A program made the translations under genes and the position numbers. A stretch of 64,000 bases of DNA from Gluconacetobacter dulcium. GTDB taxonomy: Bacteria; Pseudomonadota; Alphaproteobacteria; Acetobacterales; Acetobacteraceae. Where the stretch lies: contig NZ_JABEQN010000020.1 in NCBI RefSeq assembly GCF_014174165.1, positions 26,489-90,488 on the forward strand, given 5' to 3'. The notes below the pieces were generated by a model. It searched no databases and was not told where the DNA came from. It saw nothing but the letters and a program-made list of their open reading frames with translations. Position 1 is the first letter of the stretch. Each line of letters starts with the position of its first letter. This document shows positions 46,237-55,546 of this stretch, piece after piece.

Positions 46237-46719
46237 TTACTGGCCCGGCATTGCATCGCGAGGGTGGGCGGGACGCAGCAGGTAGAGGATTTCGATCATC
46301 AGGCCGGGCAGCAGGATCATTCCCGTCGTCAGGCCGCCCAGCCAGAAGGCCACGAGCCCGGCGGCCAGGGAGGCGGCCATGACGCCACGCCCGGCCGGGC
46401 CGAGTGCGACGACGAACAGCACGGCACTGAAAGCGCTGGCGGTGGCGGCGGCCAGTGTGCGCGCGGGATGGGCGAGCAGGTCCGTGCCCATGCCGCCGAC
46501 GACGTTGCCCATGATATGCGCATGGTCCGTCTGTCCGGCCATGCCGAACAGGAAGGAGAACGGCAGGAACAGGATGCCGAAGATATCGCGCAGCAGCAGG
46601 AAAAGCCCGTTGACCAGCGGTGCCATCATGAGGATGGCGGCAGCGCCGCCCATGCAGGCGACGACGAGGACGATCGCGAGCCGATCAAGCACGATGGACA
46701 GGCGTGCCGTGTTCCGCAT
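46237..46719 (-). CDS. Small multi-pass membrane protein, unknown
   Basis: A protein of about 160 residues with four likely membrane segments (LAIVLVVACMGGAAAILMMAPLV, IFGILFLPFSFLFGM, AFSAVLFVVALG, GVMAASLAAGLVAFWLGG). No family recognised. The ATG at 46719 is used; a GTG 12 bases upstream is possible. It is convergent with the nitrilase operon and lies close to the coiled-coil gene upstream of it on the same strand. Confidence 0.6.
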   Translation of the reverse strand: MRNTARLSIVLDRLAIVLVVACMGGAAAILMMAPLVNGLFLLLRDIFGILFLPFSFLFGMAGQTDHAHIMGNVVGGMGTDLLAHPARTLAAATASAFSAVLFVVALGPAGRGVMAASLAAGLVAFWLGGLTTGMILLPGLMIEILYLLRPAHPRDAMPGQ

Positions 46720-46783
46720 GTCGCGGATCACGGGTTGGCGCGCCGATCGGCGCGGGCTTGCCGTATGATCAGGAAGAGCCTGC

Positions 46784-47449
46784 TTATTTCTTCTTGATCC
46801 ACCATTTCACGGGCTCGGGTTCGTCCTCGATCGCCTCGGGGGCAGGGGCGTGGCGGGGGCGGGGAACCGGCGCGGGTTTCGGCTGCTGGATGGGGGCGGC
46901 GCGCGGCCTCGGGGCGGAAAGCTCCGCCGTCAGACGCGCGATTTCGGCACGGGCCGCGGACAGGCTGGCGCGCAGGGCCAGGATTTCCTCGTCACGGCTG
47001 GCCACGCCGGCCTGGGCTTCGGCCAGAACGATGTCGGCGTGGCCGATACGGGTTTCCAGCGAACGCAGGCTGGCCTGGGCATCGTGGCTGGCGCGGTCGG
47101 CGTCGTCGCGCTGCTTCTGCAACAGCTTTACCTGTAGGCGCAGGCGCTCGATTTCGCCGCTATCCTCCTGCGGTGCATGCATCGCACGGGCCGCCGGGCG
47201 GTTGAGGACATGATGTTCGACCCGGACGTCGCCATCCTGGACGAATTTCCGCCGCCGTTGTGCCGCATCGAAGGGGCGGGCCGTGGCGCGGGGCGTCGCT
47301 TGGGAGGATGAGGCAGGAGCGGATTGTTTCGAACCGAGACGGGATAGGGCGAGACGCAGCGCCTGCTCGTTGACCTCGTCGCGATTATCGTTGTCGGATT
47401 GTTCGGCGTCTGCGGCAAAGGGGAAGGTATCGTTATAGGATGCGGACAT
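46784..47449 (-). CDS. Coiled-coil hypothetical protein
   Basis: A 221-residue protein. The N-terminal half is acidic and low complexity (FPFAADAEQSDNDNRDEVNEQALRLALSRLGS). The centre, residues about 100-175, is a long coiled coil with heptads of Leu/Ile/Ala (IERLRLQVKLLQKQRDDADRA). The C terminus is Pro-rich (PIQQPKPAPVPRPRHAPAP) and ends in a basic WWIKKK. The tail suggests membrane or partner binding. No domain recognised; such proteins are often scaffold or polar-organising factors. A stretch of AT-rich DNA lies upstream. Confidence 0.65.
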   Translation of the reverse strand: MSASYNDTFPFAADAEQSDNDNRDEVNEQALRLALSRLGSKQSAPASSSQATPRATARPFDAAQRRRKFVQDGDVRVEHHVLNRPAARAMHAPQEDSGEIERLRLQVKLLQKQRDDADRASHDAQASLRSLETRIGHADIVLAEAQAGVASRDEEILALRASLSAARAEIARLTAELSAPRPRAAPIQQPKPAPVPRPRHAPAPEAIEDEPEPVKWWIKKK

Positions 47450-48215
47450 GGGGGTGTCTCTCAAAGTGGAGATGAAAATCGTGGGGAATGTTTGAAAATA
47501 TGCCGGCGTGGGGGCGTGTTTTCTGTTTTGTTCATTTCATTCCGAACGAGGCGGGCATTGTTCTGTTGTTTCGCGCTGCGCCGGAATGACCGGATGCCGA
47601 TTTCAGAGAGGCAACCGGCTCGGAACCGGTGAGTGCGAAGCGCATATGGATAAGAGAAATTGATCCAATAAGTTTCATATACTCTGTCTTCTGAAGAAAA
47701 TGCAAGGCCATGTCGTTCGTAAGTTCTTGTGACATGGTGTCGCGGCACCGATGGCGCATGTGTGAAATTTCATGATCGTGTAATATTAAGCATTAAAATG
47801 GCGTAAATATCCGCGAATATTATAAAATACGACAGATATTCCGTATCGTTTTTGGATTCTGTATGGGTTTCGTGCCGGATTTTTCGATTGTTATTCTTTA
47901 TTATTTTCATAATTCTATAGTGTATTGATATTTTCCCTGCTTTATTTCTCTGATTGTGGTCAATTCGACGGAACGGAAGGTTTCATACGCGATTACAGTG
48001 AGGCGCCGAACGGAAGCAGAACGGTTTTTCGTCTTTTTCAGGTTCGGGAAGTCGGTTGAATAATAGACATCACGTTTATGTGATGTCTAGCGTGATTCGG
48101 ACGTCCATGGGAATCGTGTGACCCTGCGCAGCCAGGCGTTCGGCAGCAAGCGGGAGGCTGCGTGGCCCGGAACTGCGCCGGGTTGTCGGGCGATTCGTGT
48201 AATCGGGCAGGGTTC
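47450..48215. other. AT-rich stretch without a recognised gene
   Basis: About 766 bases with no convincing gene on either strand. The centre (about 47760-47960) is far richer in A/T than the rest of the window and contains many TATTAT/TTTATT words. Near 47708-47737 CCATGTC and GACATGG form a 7-bp dyad, and a perfect 10-bp hairpin lies at 48064-48089. It may contain the promoter of the coiled-coil gene and possibly a small RNA or the remains of a transferred segment. Confidence 0.5.
48064..48089. promoter_or_regulatory. Perfect 10-bp inverted repeat
   Basis: TAGACATCAC (48064-48073) and GTGATGTCTA (48080-48089) flank GTTTAT. It could be an operator or a small hairpin. It lies about 130 bases beyond the 3' end of the pduO gene and has no T-tract, so a terminator is less likely. 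Confidence 0.4.
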
Positions 48216-48791
48216 TCAGGCGTCGCGGCTGCCGGGTTGCCAGGGAACGTCGTCCTGCCCGTCGTTATTCAGGTGCCGGGCCAGTACGAACAGGTAATCG
48301 GACAGCCGGTTCAGGCAACGCAGGACGGATGGGCTGACGAATTCTTCCTTGCGGAGCAGGACCACCTGGCGTTCCGCCCGGCGGGCCACGGTACGGGCCA
48401 GATGGGCATGGGCGGCGCCTGGACTGCCGGCGGGCAGCACGAAGCTGCGTAGCGGCGTCTGGCGGACGCGCAGGCGTTCCGTCGCCTGTTCGAGAAACGC
48501 GACCGCCGCGTCGCCGCCGCGAAAATTGTCGGCGTCGTCCGGCCCCTGCTCCGGCACGCATAATATGCCGCCGATATCGAACAGAAGAGACTGGATGCGC
48601 GCGAGGCATGCGGCATCGGGCGACGGGGGCGGCACATGCAGGCGCAGCACGCCGATCGTGGCGTTGGCTTCGTCCACCGCGCCCATGGCCTCGATCCGGG
48701 TACAGGATTTGTCGACCCGTGTGCCGTCGCCCAGCGAAGTCTGGCCGCGATCGCCTCCCCTGGTGACGACGCGGTCGATGCGGATGCTCAT
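48216..48791 (-). CDS. pduO: Corrinoid adenosyltransferase, PduO type
   Basis: A 191-residue ATP:cob(I)alamin adenosyltransferase. The N-terminal TRGGDRGQTSLGDGTRVDKS is the ATP-binding motif of the PduO family, and the helical core has EAMGAVDEANATIGVL, ARRAERQVV and LNRLSDYLFVLAR. It makes adenosylcobalamin from cob(I)alamin. Size and all motifs are normal. It is followed by a DUF4142 gene upstream on the same strand. Confidence 0.93.
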   Translation of the reverse strand: MSIRIDRVVTRGGDRGQTSLGDGTRVDKSCTRIEAMGAVDEANATIGVLRLHVPPPSPDAACLARIQSLLFDIGGILCVPEQGPDDADNFRGGDAAVAFLEQATERLRVRQTPLRSFVLPAGSPGAAHAHLARTVARRAERQVVLLRKEEFVSPSVLRCLNRLSDYLFVLARHLNNDGQDDVPWQPGSRDA

Positions 48792-48803
48792 GCGGCGTTC
48801 CGG

Positions 48804-49355
48804 TCAGTGATGGGGTCGGTGATGGTGCCCGTGTTGGCCCAATGCTTTCGCCATGTCCAGATGCGACTGGATGGTGGACTGCATGTCGGTGGCGTAAGCC
48901 TTCAGGGCCGGGTCGGTGCCGTTGGCGGCTTCGGCCTGGAACAGCGGGGCCGCGTTGTCGTGGCCGGCGATTTGCAGCGCGGTGAAATCGCGGTCGAAGA
49001 CGCGGCCCTTTTCGGTCTTCAGGCTGTCCAGAACATGCTCTTCGTCCGTGTCCAGATCGTCGGGCAGGGTGGTGCCGTGCTGGTCGGCGATGGTCTTCAG
49101 CCGGTCCTGGCTGGCGGTGTGGTCGGCGACCAGGCGGGCGGCGAAGGTTTTGACGTGCGGATCGCGGGCCTGGGTATCCGCCAGCTTCGCCGCCGCGATG
49201 ATGAAATCGTTGCTGCGGGCCGCGTTGTCGAGGAACGTGATGTCGGTTTCGGTCAGGGAGGGTGGCTGGGGTATGGGGGCGGGCTTCGGCGCGGTGGCGC
49301 AGGCGGCCAGCGGCAGGAGCGCCGCGATGGGCAGCCAGCGGACATGTTTGGTCAT
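48804..49355 (-). CDS. DUF4142 lipoprotein
   Basis: A 183-residue exported protein. The leader WLPIAALLPLAACAT contains a lipobox (Leu-Ala-Ala-Cys) so it is probably anchored to a membrane. The mature helical body (TDITFLDNAARSNDFIIAAAKLA, FAARLVADHTASQDRLKTIA, EEHVLDSLKTEKGRVFDRDF) matches the DUF4142 / ferritin-like-four-helix family. The end is His-rich (QHGHHHRPHH), suggesting metal binding. Function is unknown. Its stop lies 12 bases before the PduO start on the same strand, so they may be co-transcribed. Confidence 0.85.
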   Translation of the reverse strand: MTKHVRWLPIAALLPLAACATAPKPAPIPQPPSLTETDITFLDNAARSNDFIIAAAKLADTQARDPHVKTFAARLVADHTASQDRLKTIADQHGTTLPDDLDTDEEHVLDSLKTEKGRVFDRDFTALQIAGHDNAAPLFQAEAANGTDPALKAYATDMQSTIQSHLDMAKALGQHGHHHRPHH

Positions 49356-49428
49356 TCGTTACTGATCCCTTCCGGACATGCGGATACAGGGGGAACGCGA
49401 TCGTGCGGGTCGGGTTCTTGCCGTGGCG

Positions 49429-50376
49429 CTAGAGAGCGCGCAACTCTTCCATGCAGGTCACGAGGCGCCGGCGGATTCCCGGTTCCAGCGCGGAATGTCC
49501 GGCGTCGGGCACCAGGGTGAGCGTGGCGGCTGGCCAGGCACGGGCCAGGTCCCACGCGGAGGTGGCGGGGCAGATCATGTCGTAGCGGCCCTGGACGATG
49601 GTGCCGGGGATATGGGCGATCCGCGCCATGTGGGCCAGCAGGCCGCCGGGCGGCAGGAACAGGCCGTGGCGGAAATAATGTGCCTCGATCCGCGCCAGGC
49701 CGATCACCGCGCGGTCGCGGGCGAAGCCGGCGACCGCCGCGGGGGCCGGGATCAGCGTGGAGCAGGTGCCCTCGTAGCTGGACCATGCCCGCGCCGCCGG
49801 CAGGTGGATCGCCGGGTCGGGGTCGAACAGCAGCCGGCAATAGGCGGCCAGCGGATCGTGCCGGTCCTGCACGGGCAGGTGTTCGAGGAAGGCTGTGTGC
49901 GCGTCGGGAAAGACATGGGCCAGGCCGTGGAAGAACCAGTCCAGTTCGCTCGGGCGGCCCAGGAAGATCCCGCGCAGGACCATCGCGCGCACGCGCTCGG
50001 GGTGGGCCTGGGCGTAGGACAGCGCCAGCGTGGAACCCCATGAGCCGCCGAACAGCACCCAGTCGGCGATGCCCAGTGCGGCGCGCAGATGTTCGATATC
50101 CCGCACCAGATGCGGCGTGGTGTTGGCGGTGACCGATGCATGGGGGCGCGAGCGCCCGGCGCCGCGCTGGTCGAACAGCACGATTCGCCAGTGGGTGGGG
50201 TCGAAGAAGCGGCGGTGGACCGCGCCGCTGCCGGCACCGGGGCCGCCATGGAGGAACAGGACCGGCCGGCCGGCCGGATTGCCTGCCTGCTCCCAATAGA
50301 TTTCGTGCCCGTCGCCGACGGGCAGGTAGCCGCTCTCGTATGGCGCGATGTCGGGAAACAGGTCATGGCGTGGCAT
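49429..50376 (-). CDS. pip: Prolyl aminopeptidase
   Basis: A 315-residue alpha/beta hydrolase. VLFLHGGPGAGSGAVHRRFFDP and FDQRGAGRSRPHA form the oxyanion region. FGGSWGSTLALSYAQAHPERV holds the nucleophile elbow GxSxG (Ser in GGSWGS). RYDMICPATSAWDLA carries the Asp and DAGHSALEPG the catalytic His. It removes N-terminal proline from peptides. The ATG at 50376 (MPRHDLFPDI) is the family-normal start; the longer frame upstream is not protein-like. It is divergent from the DUF423 gene. Confidence 0.92.
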   Translation of the reverse strand: MPRHDLFPDIAPYESGYLPVGDGHEIYWEQAGNPAGRPVLFLHGGPGAGSGAVHRRFFDPTHWRIVLFDQRGAGRSRPHASVTANTTPHLVRDIEHLRAALGIADWVLFGGSWGSTLALSYAQAHPERVRAMVLRGIFLGRPSELDWFFHGLAHVFPDAHTAFLEHLPVQDRHDPLAAYCRLLFDPDPAIHLPAARAWSSYEGTCSTLIPAPAAVAGFARDRAVIGLARIEAHYFRHGLFLPPGGLLAHMARIAHIPGTIVQGRYDMICPATSAWDLARAWPAATLTLVPDAGHSALEPGIRRRLVTCMEELRAL

Positions 50377-50423
50377 GGGGCGACTATACGGCAACCGGGG
50401 CGCCCGGCTAGACTGCGGCCGTG

Positions 50424-50831
50424 ATGAGTGTGTCTGCTTCCTTTTCGCCTGTGCCGCGCGTGGCCCGGCTTTTTCTTGCATCGGGTGGCCTGCTGGGCCT
50501 GCTGTCGGTGGCCGGCGGCGCGCTGGCGGCCCATCTGCCCGATGCGATGTTCGCCGCGCCTTCCGGCCGCACGCTGGCGCGCGAGGCGGTGGAGATGGGC
50601 ATGTGGCACGCGCCCGCGCTGCTGGCGGTCGGCATCCTGCTGTGCGTGCGGGGGCGGCGGGTGCCGCTGTTGCTGGCCGGTGCGGCCTTTGCGCTGGGGG
50701 TGGTGCTGTTCTGCGGTGCCGTCGGCTGGACGGGGGTGACGGGGCAGCATCTCGGCCCGGTCGCGCCCACCGGTGGCAGCCTGCTGATGCTGGCGTGGCT
50801 GCTGATGGCGGTGGACGGGCTGCGGCGATGA
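50424..50831 (+). CDS. DUF423 membrane protein
   Basis: A 135-residue protein with four membrane segments: LFLASGGLLGLLSVAGGALAAH, MWHAPALLAVGILLC, AAFALGVVLFCGAVGW and LGPVAPTGGSLLMLAWLLMA. GGALAAH and the LGPVAPTGG turn are signatures of DUF423 (YgdD-like). Role unknown. A GTG three bases upstream is an alternative start. The next gene overlaps its stop by 4 bases. Confidence 0.85.
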   Translation: MSVSASFSPVPRVARLFLASGGLLGLLSVAGGALAAHLPDAMFAAPSGRTLAREAVEMGMWHAPALLAVGILLCVRGRRVPLLLAGAAFALGVVLFCGAVGWTGVTGQHLGPVAPTGGSLLMLAWLLMAVDGLRR

Positions 50832-51820
50832 CCACCGATATGCAGGGCGACGCGGCGCCGGTCGAACTGCCGCACCCGGTGCGCGCGGCTTATCTGGCGG
50901 CTGAGGGGTTCGAGGACGCGCTGGTCGAGGAACTGGGGCGGCAGGGCGTGGAGATCATGGCGTGGCATGGTCGGCTGGCTCTGTCGGCCAGTCCGCCGGT
51001 TGCGGCGGCGTGGGCGCTGGATATCTGGCTGGAGCCCGAGCTTCATTCCATTGCCTCGATCGGCGCGGCGGCGGCGCTGTTGCGCGGCCGGCAGCGCAAC
51101 TGGGCCTGCCATGCCGTGCGGCATCATCGTCGCGCGACGCTGATTGCCGACCGTCTGCCGCCGGTTGCGGCGCGGGCGCTGGTCTTTCCCGCAGCCGCGC
51201 CGAGCGGGCATCTGGGTGGGTGGACGCTGCTGGCACCGGATATGCTGCTGCTGTCGACGCGCAAATCCTCGCCCTTCGTGAACGGGGCGGTGCCGTTCGT
51301 CGAGGATCGGGTGGGGCCGCCTTCGCGGGCCTATCTGAAATTATGGGAAGCCTGTGCCCGGCTGGGCGTCTGGCCGATGCCGGGGGAACGCTGCGTCGAT
51401 CTGGGAGCGTCGCCCGGCGGGTGGACGTGGGCCATCGCGCAATGCGGGGCGGAGGTGGTGGCGGTGGATCGCGCGGACCTCGCGCCCCAGGTGGCCGCCA
51501 TGCCGGGGGTGGCGCTGCGCCGCGAAAGCGCGTTCGGGATCGAGCCCGCCGAACTGGGGGCGGTGGACTGGATGTTTTCCGACATCATCGCCTATCCGAC
51601 GCGCCTGCTGGCGCTGGCCCGGCGCTGGATCGCGGGGGGCACGGCGCGGCGCATCGTGATGACCATCAAGTTCCAGGGCACCACCGACCACGAGACCGCT
51701 GCCGCGTTCGCCGCCATTCCGGGCGGGCGGGTGCTGCATCTGTGGCACAACAAGCATGAACTGACATTTCTGTGGGACCGCGAGGCGGCGGCCCCGGCCG
51801 GGGCGTTACCGCCCGGCTGA
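50828..51820 (+). CDS. RlmM-like SAM-dependent RNA methyltransferase
   Basis: A 330-residue protein with an N-terminal THUMP-like region (residues about 20-150) and a C-terminal Rossmann methyltransferase domain: CVDLGASPGGWTWAIAQCG (motif I) near residue 200, VVAVDRADLAPQVA, WMFSDIIAYPTRL and RRIVMTIKFQGTTD with the catalytic-type Lys. The order matches RlmM, which 2'-O-methylates C2498 of 23S rRNA, though overall similarity to RlmM is limited. The ATG overlaps the DUF423 stop. Confidence 0.8.
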   Translation: MTTDMQGDAAPVELPHPVRAAYLAAEGFEDALVEELGRQGVEIMAWHGRLALSASPPVAAAWALDIWLEPELHSIASIGAAAALLRGRQRNWACHAVRHHRRATLIADRLPPVAARALVFPAAAPSGHLGGWTLLAPDMLLLSTRKSSPFVNGAVPFVEDRVGPPSRAYLKLWEACARLGVWPMPGERCVDLGASPGGWTWAIAQCGAEVVAVDRADLAPQVAAMPGVALRRESAFGIEPAELGAVDWMFSDIIAYPTRLLALARRWIAGGTARRIVMTIKFQGTTDHETAAAFAAIPGGRVLHLWHNKHELTFLWDREAAAPAGALPPG

Positions 51821-52120
51821 GGCCCGGCGCGCGCGCAGCCGCCGGTCGATCGCCCATTCGCCGATCTGCACGATCGGCAGGGCCAGCAGGAAGCAGGCCA
51901 CCGCGACGCCCATCACGATGATCCGTTCGCGTGCCTCGGCATCGGCGGCGCCGGTGACGCTGTACAGGGTGCTCCACAGCCGTGTGCCGGCAATGTGATC
52001 GACCAGGTAGGCGACATGGGCGCTGTAGCGCAGGGTGGCCATCAGGGCGGCCGTCAGCGCGACCATGGCCACGGTCTTGATCAGGGTGCGGGCGATGTCG
52101 GGTTGCGCGGCCTGTGTCAT
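51806..52120 (-). CDS. Small membrane protein, unknown
   Basis: A 104-residue protein with two likely membrane segments (TVAMVALTAALMATL and IIVMGVAVACFLLALPIV) and a basic C terminus (DRRLRARRASAGR). No family recognised. Its 3' end overlaps the convergent methyltransferase gene by 15 bases. Confidence 0.6.
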   Translation of the reverse strand: MTQAAQPDIARTLIKTVAMVALTAALMATLRYSAHVAYLVDHIAGTRLWSTLYSVTGAADAEARERIIVMGVAVACFLLALPIVQIGEWAIDRRLRARRASAGR

Positions 52121-52233
52121 CCGGGAGAAGATCCTTTTACCATTATGTCGGGTCTGTATGGCTTTCGACGTATGAGATCCATCTTAACCTGATATTATGC
52201 CTCGTTCATCCTTGGCTTCATGGACCGAATTTC

Positions 52234-52746
52234 ATGCATCTGCGCCGCCTCCTTCCCCTGACCGTCCTGCTGGCCGGTCTGGCCGCCACCCCGGCTCTGG
52301 CCGAACTGCCGCCCGTGCCCCAGGTGGGGCAGGAGACGCCGAAGCCGGTCGCGGCACCCTATGGGCCGACCGAGGGCGCGCAGGCGCAGGTCGATGCCGC
52401 CTTCAAGACGGCCAAGGAAAGCGGCCGCAACGTGCTGATCGATTTCGGCGGCAACTGGTGCCCGGACTGCCGCATGCTGGCGGGCGTTCTGGACCTGCCG
52501 TCGGTCGCGCCCTGGGTGGCGGCGCATTTCGTTACCGTGTCGGTCAATGTCGGGCGGATCAATACCAACCTGGATATCGCCCGGCATTACGGGGTGACGA
52601 TCAAGGCCGTGCCGACCGTGCTGATCGTGACGCCGCAGGGCCGGTTGCTGAACCCGGACGGCACGCTGGCGCTGGGTGACGCGCGGCGCATGTCCGCCCA
52701 GGCGGTGGTTGATCTGCTGGCCGGCTGGAACGGTCGCGGGGCCTGA
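52234..52746 (+). CDS. Exported thioredoxin-fold protein
   Basis: A 170-residue protein with a signal peptide (RRLLPLTVLLAGLAATPALA) and a thioredoxin-like domain. The redox site is WCPDC in VLIDFGGNWCPDCRML, the cis-proline is in AVPTVLIVTPQG. It resembles the thioredoxin_7/DsbD-gamma group, periplasmic proteins that reduce or form disulfides. The ATG at 52234 is selected because it begins the leader. It is divergent from the small membrane protein gene and convergent with the M3 peptidase gene. Confidence 0.85.
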   Translation: MHLRRLLPLTVLLAGLAATPALAELPPVPQVGQETPKPVAAPYGPTEGAQAQVDAAFKTAKESGRNVLIDFGGNWCPDCRMLAGVLDLPSVAPWVAAHFVTVSVNVGRINTNLDIARHYGVTIKAVPTVLIVTPQGRLLNPDGTLALGDARRMSAQAVVDLLAGWNGRGA

Positions 52747-52790
52747 CTGTAAATGCGCGCCGGCGGTGATCCGGCGCGCGTTTGCGACTT

Positions 52791-54461
52791 TCAGCGCAGA
52801 TGCAGGAAGCGGTCGGCTTCCTGCACGATGTCGGCCAGGGTGCCCTGTCTGAAGGGGCTGATCAGGCCGGCGGCGTCGACCAGGCCGGTGAAGGGCTGCG
52901 AGCCGCCCAGCGCGCACAGATCGGCATAGACCGCCATCGCGCCCGCCTGATCGGCCCGGCTGTGCAGCCAGAACTGCATCGCGCAGCACAGGGCCAGCGT
53001 ATAGTCGATGTAATAGAAGGGCGAACGGTAGATATGGCCCTGGGCCTGCCACCGGCCGCCGGCGGCGGGCCAGGACAGGTCGCCGTAATCGCGCCAGGGC
53101 AGGTACAGCTTTTCCAGCCGCTGCCAGGTCTCGTGGCGTTCGGCGGCCGTCATGCCGGGATTGGCGTAGACCTCGTGCTGGAAGTGATCGACGCAGACGC
53201 CGTAGGGCAGGAAGCTCAATGAGCCGATCAGGTGCATGCGGCGGAAGCGGTCGGCCAGCCCGTCCTCGACCATCAGGTCGATCTGCGGCCAGGTGAGGAA
53301 TTCCAGCGCCATCGAATGGATCTCGGCGGCGTCCATGGTCGGCCACAGCAGGTCGATCCCCGGCAGGTCGCGGCTTTTCCAGTTCTGGTAGGCGTGGCCC
53401 ATTTCGTGGGTGAAGACCGTGATGTCGTGCTGCGTGCCGTTGAAATTGGCGAAGATGAACGGCATCCCGACCGTGGGAAAGGCGGTGCAGAAGCCGCCGC
53501 CGGCCTTGCCCTCGCGGTTGCGCAGGTCGAGGAAGCCGCCTTCGACCATCTGGCGGTAGAATGTGCCCAGATCGCCGCCCATGCGGTCGAACATCGTCTG
53601 TGCCCGTTCCAGCAGCAAATCATGCCCGCCGGCCGGTTTGGGGTTGCCCAGCGGGTCGATCAGCGATTCGTCCCAGAAATGCAGCCGGTCCCAGTTCATG
53701 GTCAGGCGGCGGTTTTCCATGATCGCGCCGACCAGGGGCACGACATGGGCCAGCACGTCCTCGCGAAAGCGCGCGACATCCTCGGGGCCGTAATCGACGC
53801 GGCGCATCCGCCGGTAGCCCAGGGGGATGTAGTTGTCATAGCCCAGGGTGCGCGCCATGCCGTGGCGCACCTGCACCAACTGGTCGTAGATCCGGTCCAG
53901 TTCCGGCCCGTTGGTGGCGAAGAAGTCCCAGCGCGCCTTTTCGGCCTCGTAGCGCACCGCGCGGTCCGGGTGCTCGGCGAAGGGGGCGAGGCCGGACAGA
54001 TTGACTGTCTGGCCCTGCACCGTCACGCGGGCCGCGGCCAGCAGGGCCGTGTAGTCGGCGCCCAGGCGGGCTTCTTCTTCCAGCGCCGCGCGGATGCGTG
54101 GGTCGAAGGTGGTGATGTCGGTTTCCCACAGGCGCACGGTGTGGGTGCCGACGGCGGTGGCGAGGCCGGCGCGGTCGTCCAGCAGCCGGCGCTTGATGGC
54201 GACTTCAAGCTCGGTCACCAGCGGGGTCAGCCGGTCGGCGAGGTCGCGATCGGTGCGGGCCTGCGGGCTGGTGGTGTCCTGGGAGAAGCGCAGGGCAACC
54301 ATCGAGGCCCAACTGTCGTACGCCCGGCGTTCGGCGTCGAAGCGGGCGAGGGCCTCGGTGCGGTGGCCTTCATCCAGCAGGGTGGAGACGGCGCCGAAAG
54401 CCGCGTTCAGGCTTTCGGCGGTCGGGGACGGAAACGTGAGGTCGGCGAATTGGATGGACAT
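52791..54461 (-). CDS. M3 family oligoendopeptidase
   Basis: A 556-residue cytosolic zinc peptidase of the PepF/M3 family. The metal site HEMGHAYQ is at about residue 360 with the distal Glu in DAAEIHSMALEF. The N-terminal helical region (LNAAFGAVSTLLDEGHRTEAL, DSWASMVALRFSQD) is typical of the M3B branch. The C-terminal SPFYYIDYTLALCCAMQFW motif is characteristic of these enzymes. It degrades short peptides. ATGs at 54470 and 54473 are in frame upstream of the chosen one. It may be co-transcribed with the LLM gene 50 bases upstream. Confidence 0.9.
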   Translation of the reverse strand: MSIQFADLTFPSPTAESLNAAFGAVSTLLDEGHRTEALARFDAERRAYDSWASMVALRFSQDTTSPQARTDRDLADRLTPLVTELEVAIKRRLLDDRAGLATAVGTHTVRLWETDITTFDPRIRAALEEEARLGADYTALLAAARVTVQGQTVNLSGLAPFAEHPDRAVRYEAEKARWDFFATNGPELDRIYDQLVQVRHGMARTLGYDNYIPLGYRRMRRVDYGPEDVARFREDVLAHVVPLVGAIMENRRLTMNWDRLHFWDESLIDPLGNPKPAGGHDLLLERAQTMFDRMGGDLGTFYRQMVEGGFLDLRNREGKAGGGFCTAFPTVGMPFIFANFNGTQHDITVFTHEMGHAYQNWKSRDLPGIDLLWPTMDAAEIHSMALEFLTWPQIDLMVEDGLADRFRRMHLIGSLSFLPYGVCVDHFQHEVYANPGMTAAERHETWQRLEKLYLPWRDYGDLSWPAAGGRWQAQGHIYRSPFYYIDYTLALCCAMQFWLHSRADQAGAMAVYADLCALGGSQPFTGLVDAAGLISPFRQGTLADIVQEADRFLHLR

Positions 54462-54511
54462 GGTGCGCATCATCGCATCCGCGATGGGGGGCCGTCCACG
54501 GTTCTGTGCCG

Positions 54512-55507
54512 TCAGGTTTCCGCCAGGGCGTTGCGGGCCTCTGCCGTGAGGGCGAAGGAATGCAGGCGGGCTGTGTGGTCGTGGATGGCGCTCACGATCA
54601 TCAGCTCGTCGGGCTGGTGGCGGGCGATGAAGCGGGCCAGGCCGGTGCGCACGGTCTCGGGGCGGCCCACGACGGCGCAGGCCAGGGCGCGGTCGATCCC
54701 GGCCTGTTCGGCGGCTGTCCAGAGCCCGTCCGTCTCGGTGACCGGGGGCGGAAACTGGCCCGGACGGCCCCGGCGCAGGGCCACGAACTGCTGCTGGTGC
54801 GAGGTGAACAGGAAGCGGGCCTGCGCGTCGGAGTCGGCGGCCACCACGTTCAGCCCCAGCATGACATAAGGTTGGGCCAGCCGGGCGGAGGGGGTGAAGC
54901 GCTGGCGGTACAGCGCGACGGCCTCTTCCATCATGTCCGGCGCGAAATGTGAGGCGAAGGCGAAGGGCAGGCCCAGATGGGCCGCCAGATGGGCGGAGAA
55001 CAGCGACGAGCCCAGCAGCCACACCGGGATGTCCAGCCCGGCGCCGGGGACGGCCTGCACGCGCTGGCCGGGCTGGGGCGGCGCGAAATAATGCAGCAGT
55101 TCGGCGACCTCCTGCGGGAAGCGGTCGGCGCTGGACGGGTCGCGGCGCAGGGCGCGCATCGTTTCCTGGTCCGAGCCGGGGGCGCGGCCCAGCCCGAGGT
55201 CGATCCGGCCGGGGAACAGGCTTTCCAGCGTGCCGAACTGTTCGGCCACCATCAGCGGGGCATGGTTGGGCAGCATGATGCCGCCGGCGCCGACGCGGAT
55301 ATGCTGCGTGCCGGCCGCCAGGTGGCCGATCAGGATGGCGGTTGCCGCGGATGCGATGGCCGGCATGGCGTGATGTTCCGCCACCCAGTAGCGGTGAAAG
55401 CCCAGTGCTTCGGCATGGCGGGCGAGGTCGAGACTGTTGCGGAAGGCGGTGGCGGCATCGCTGCCGCGAACGATCAGGGACAGGTCGAGGACCGAAAAGG
55501 GGATCAA
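54512..55507 (-). CDS. LLM class flavin-dependent oxidoreductase
   Basis: A 331-residue luciferase-like monooxygenase: [11 protein letters not shown] at the start, [15 protein letters not shown] (the conserved W-x-E-H-H), [27 protein letters not shown], and [14 protein letters not shown], the hallmarks of the LLM family that use reduced FMN. The substrate is unknown. The start is a TTG at 55507 preceded by AAAGGAG at 8 bases, which makes it credible. It lies between a structured repeat on its left in transcription and the M3 peptidase gene. Confidence 0.88.
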   Translation of the reverse strand: MIPFSVLDLSLIVRGSDAATAFRNSLDLARHAEALGFHRYWVAEHHAMPAIASAATAILIGHLAAGTQHIRVGAGGIMLPNHAPLMVAEQFGTLESLFPGRIDLGLGRAPGSDQETMRALRRDPSSADRFPQEVAELLHYFAPPQPGQRVQAVPGAGLDIPVWLLGSSLFSAHLAAHLGLPFAFASHFAPDMMEEAVALYRQRFTPSARLAQPYVMLGLNVVAADSDAQARFLFTSHQQQFVALRRGRPGQFPPPVTETDGLWTAAEQAGIDRALACAVVGRPETVRTGLARFIARHQPDELMIVSAIHDHTARLHSFALTAEARNALAET

Positions 55508-55546
55508 TGTCCAAACTCCTTTTGTCGTTCGGGTCTGCGGTCCCCA

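Noticed and set aside
48100..48215. Cobalamin riboswitch near the pduO gene
   Set aside because: The region lies at the 3' side of pduO, and no B12-box-like GCCACTG or typical paired elements were found.
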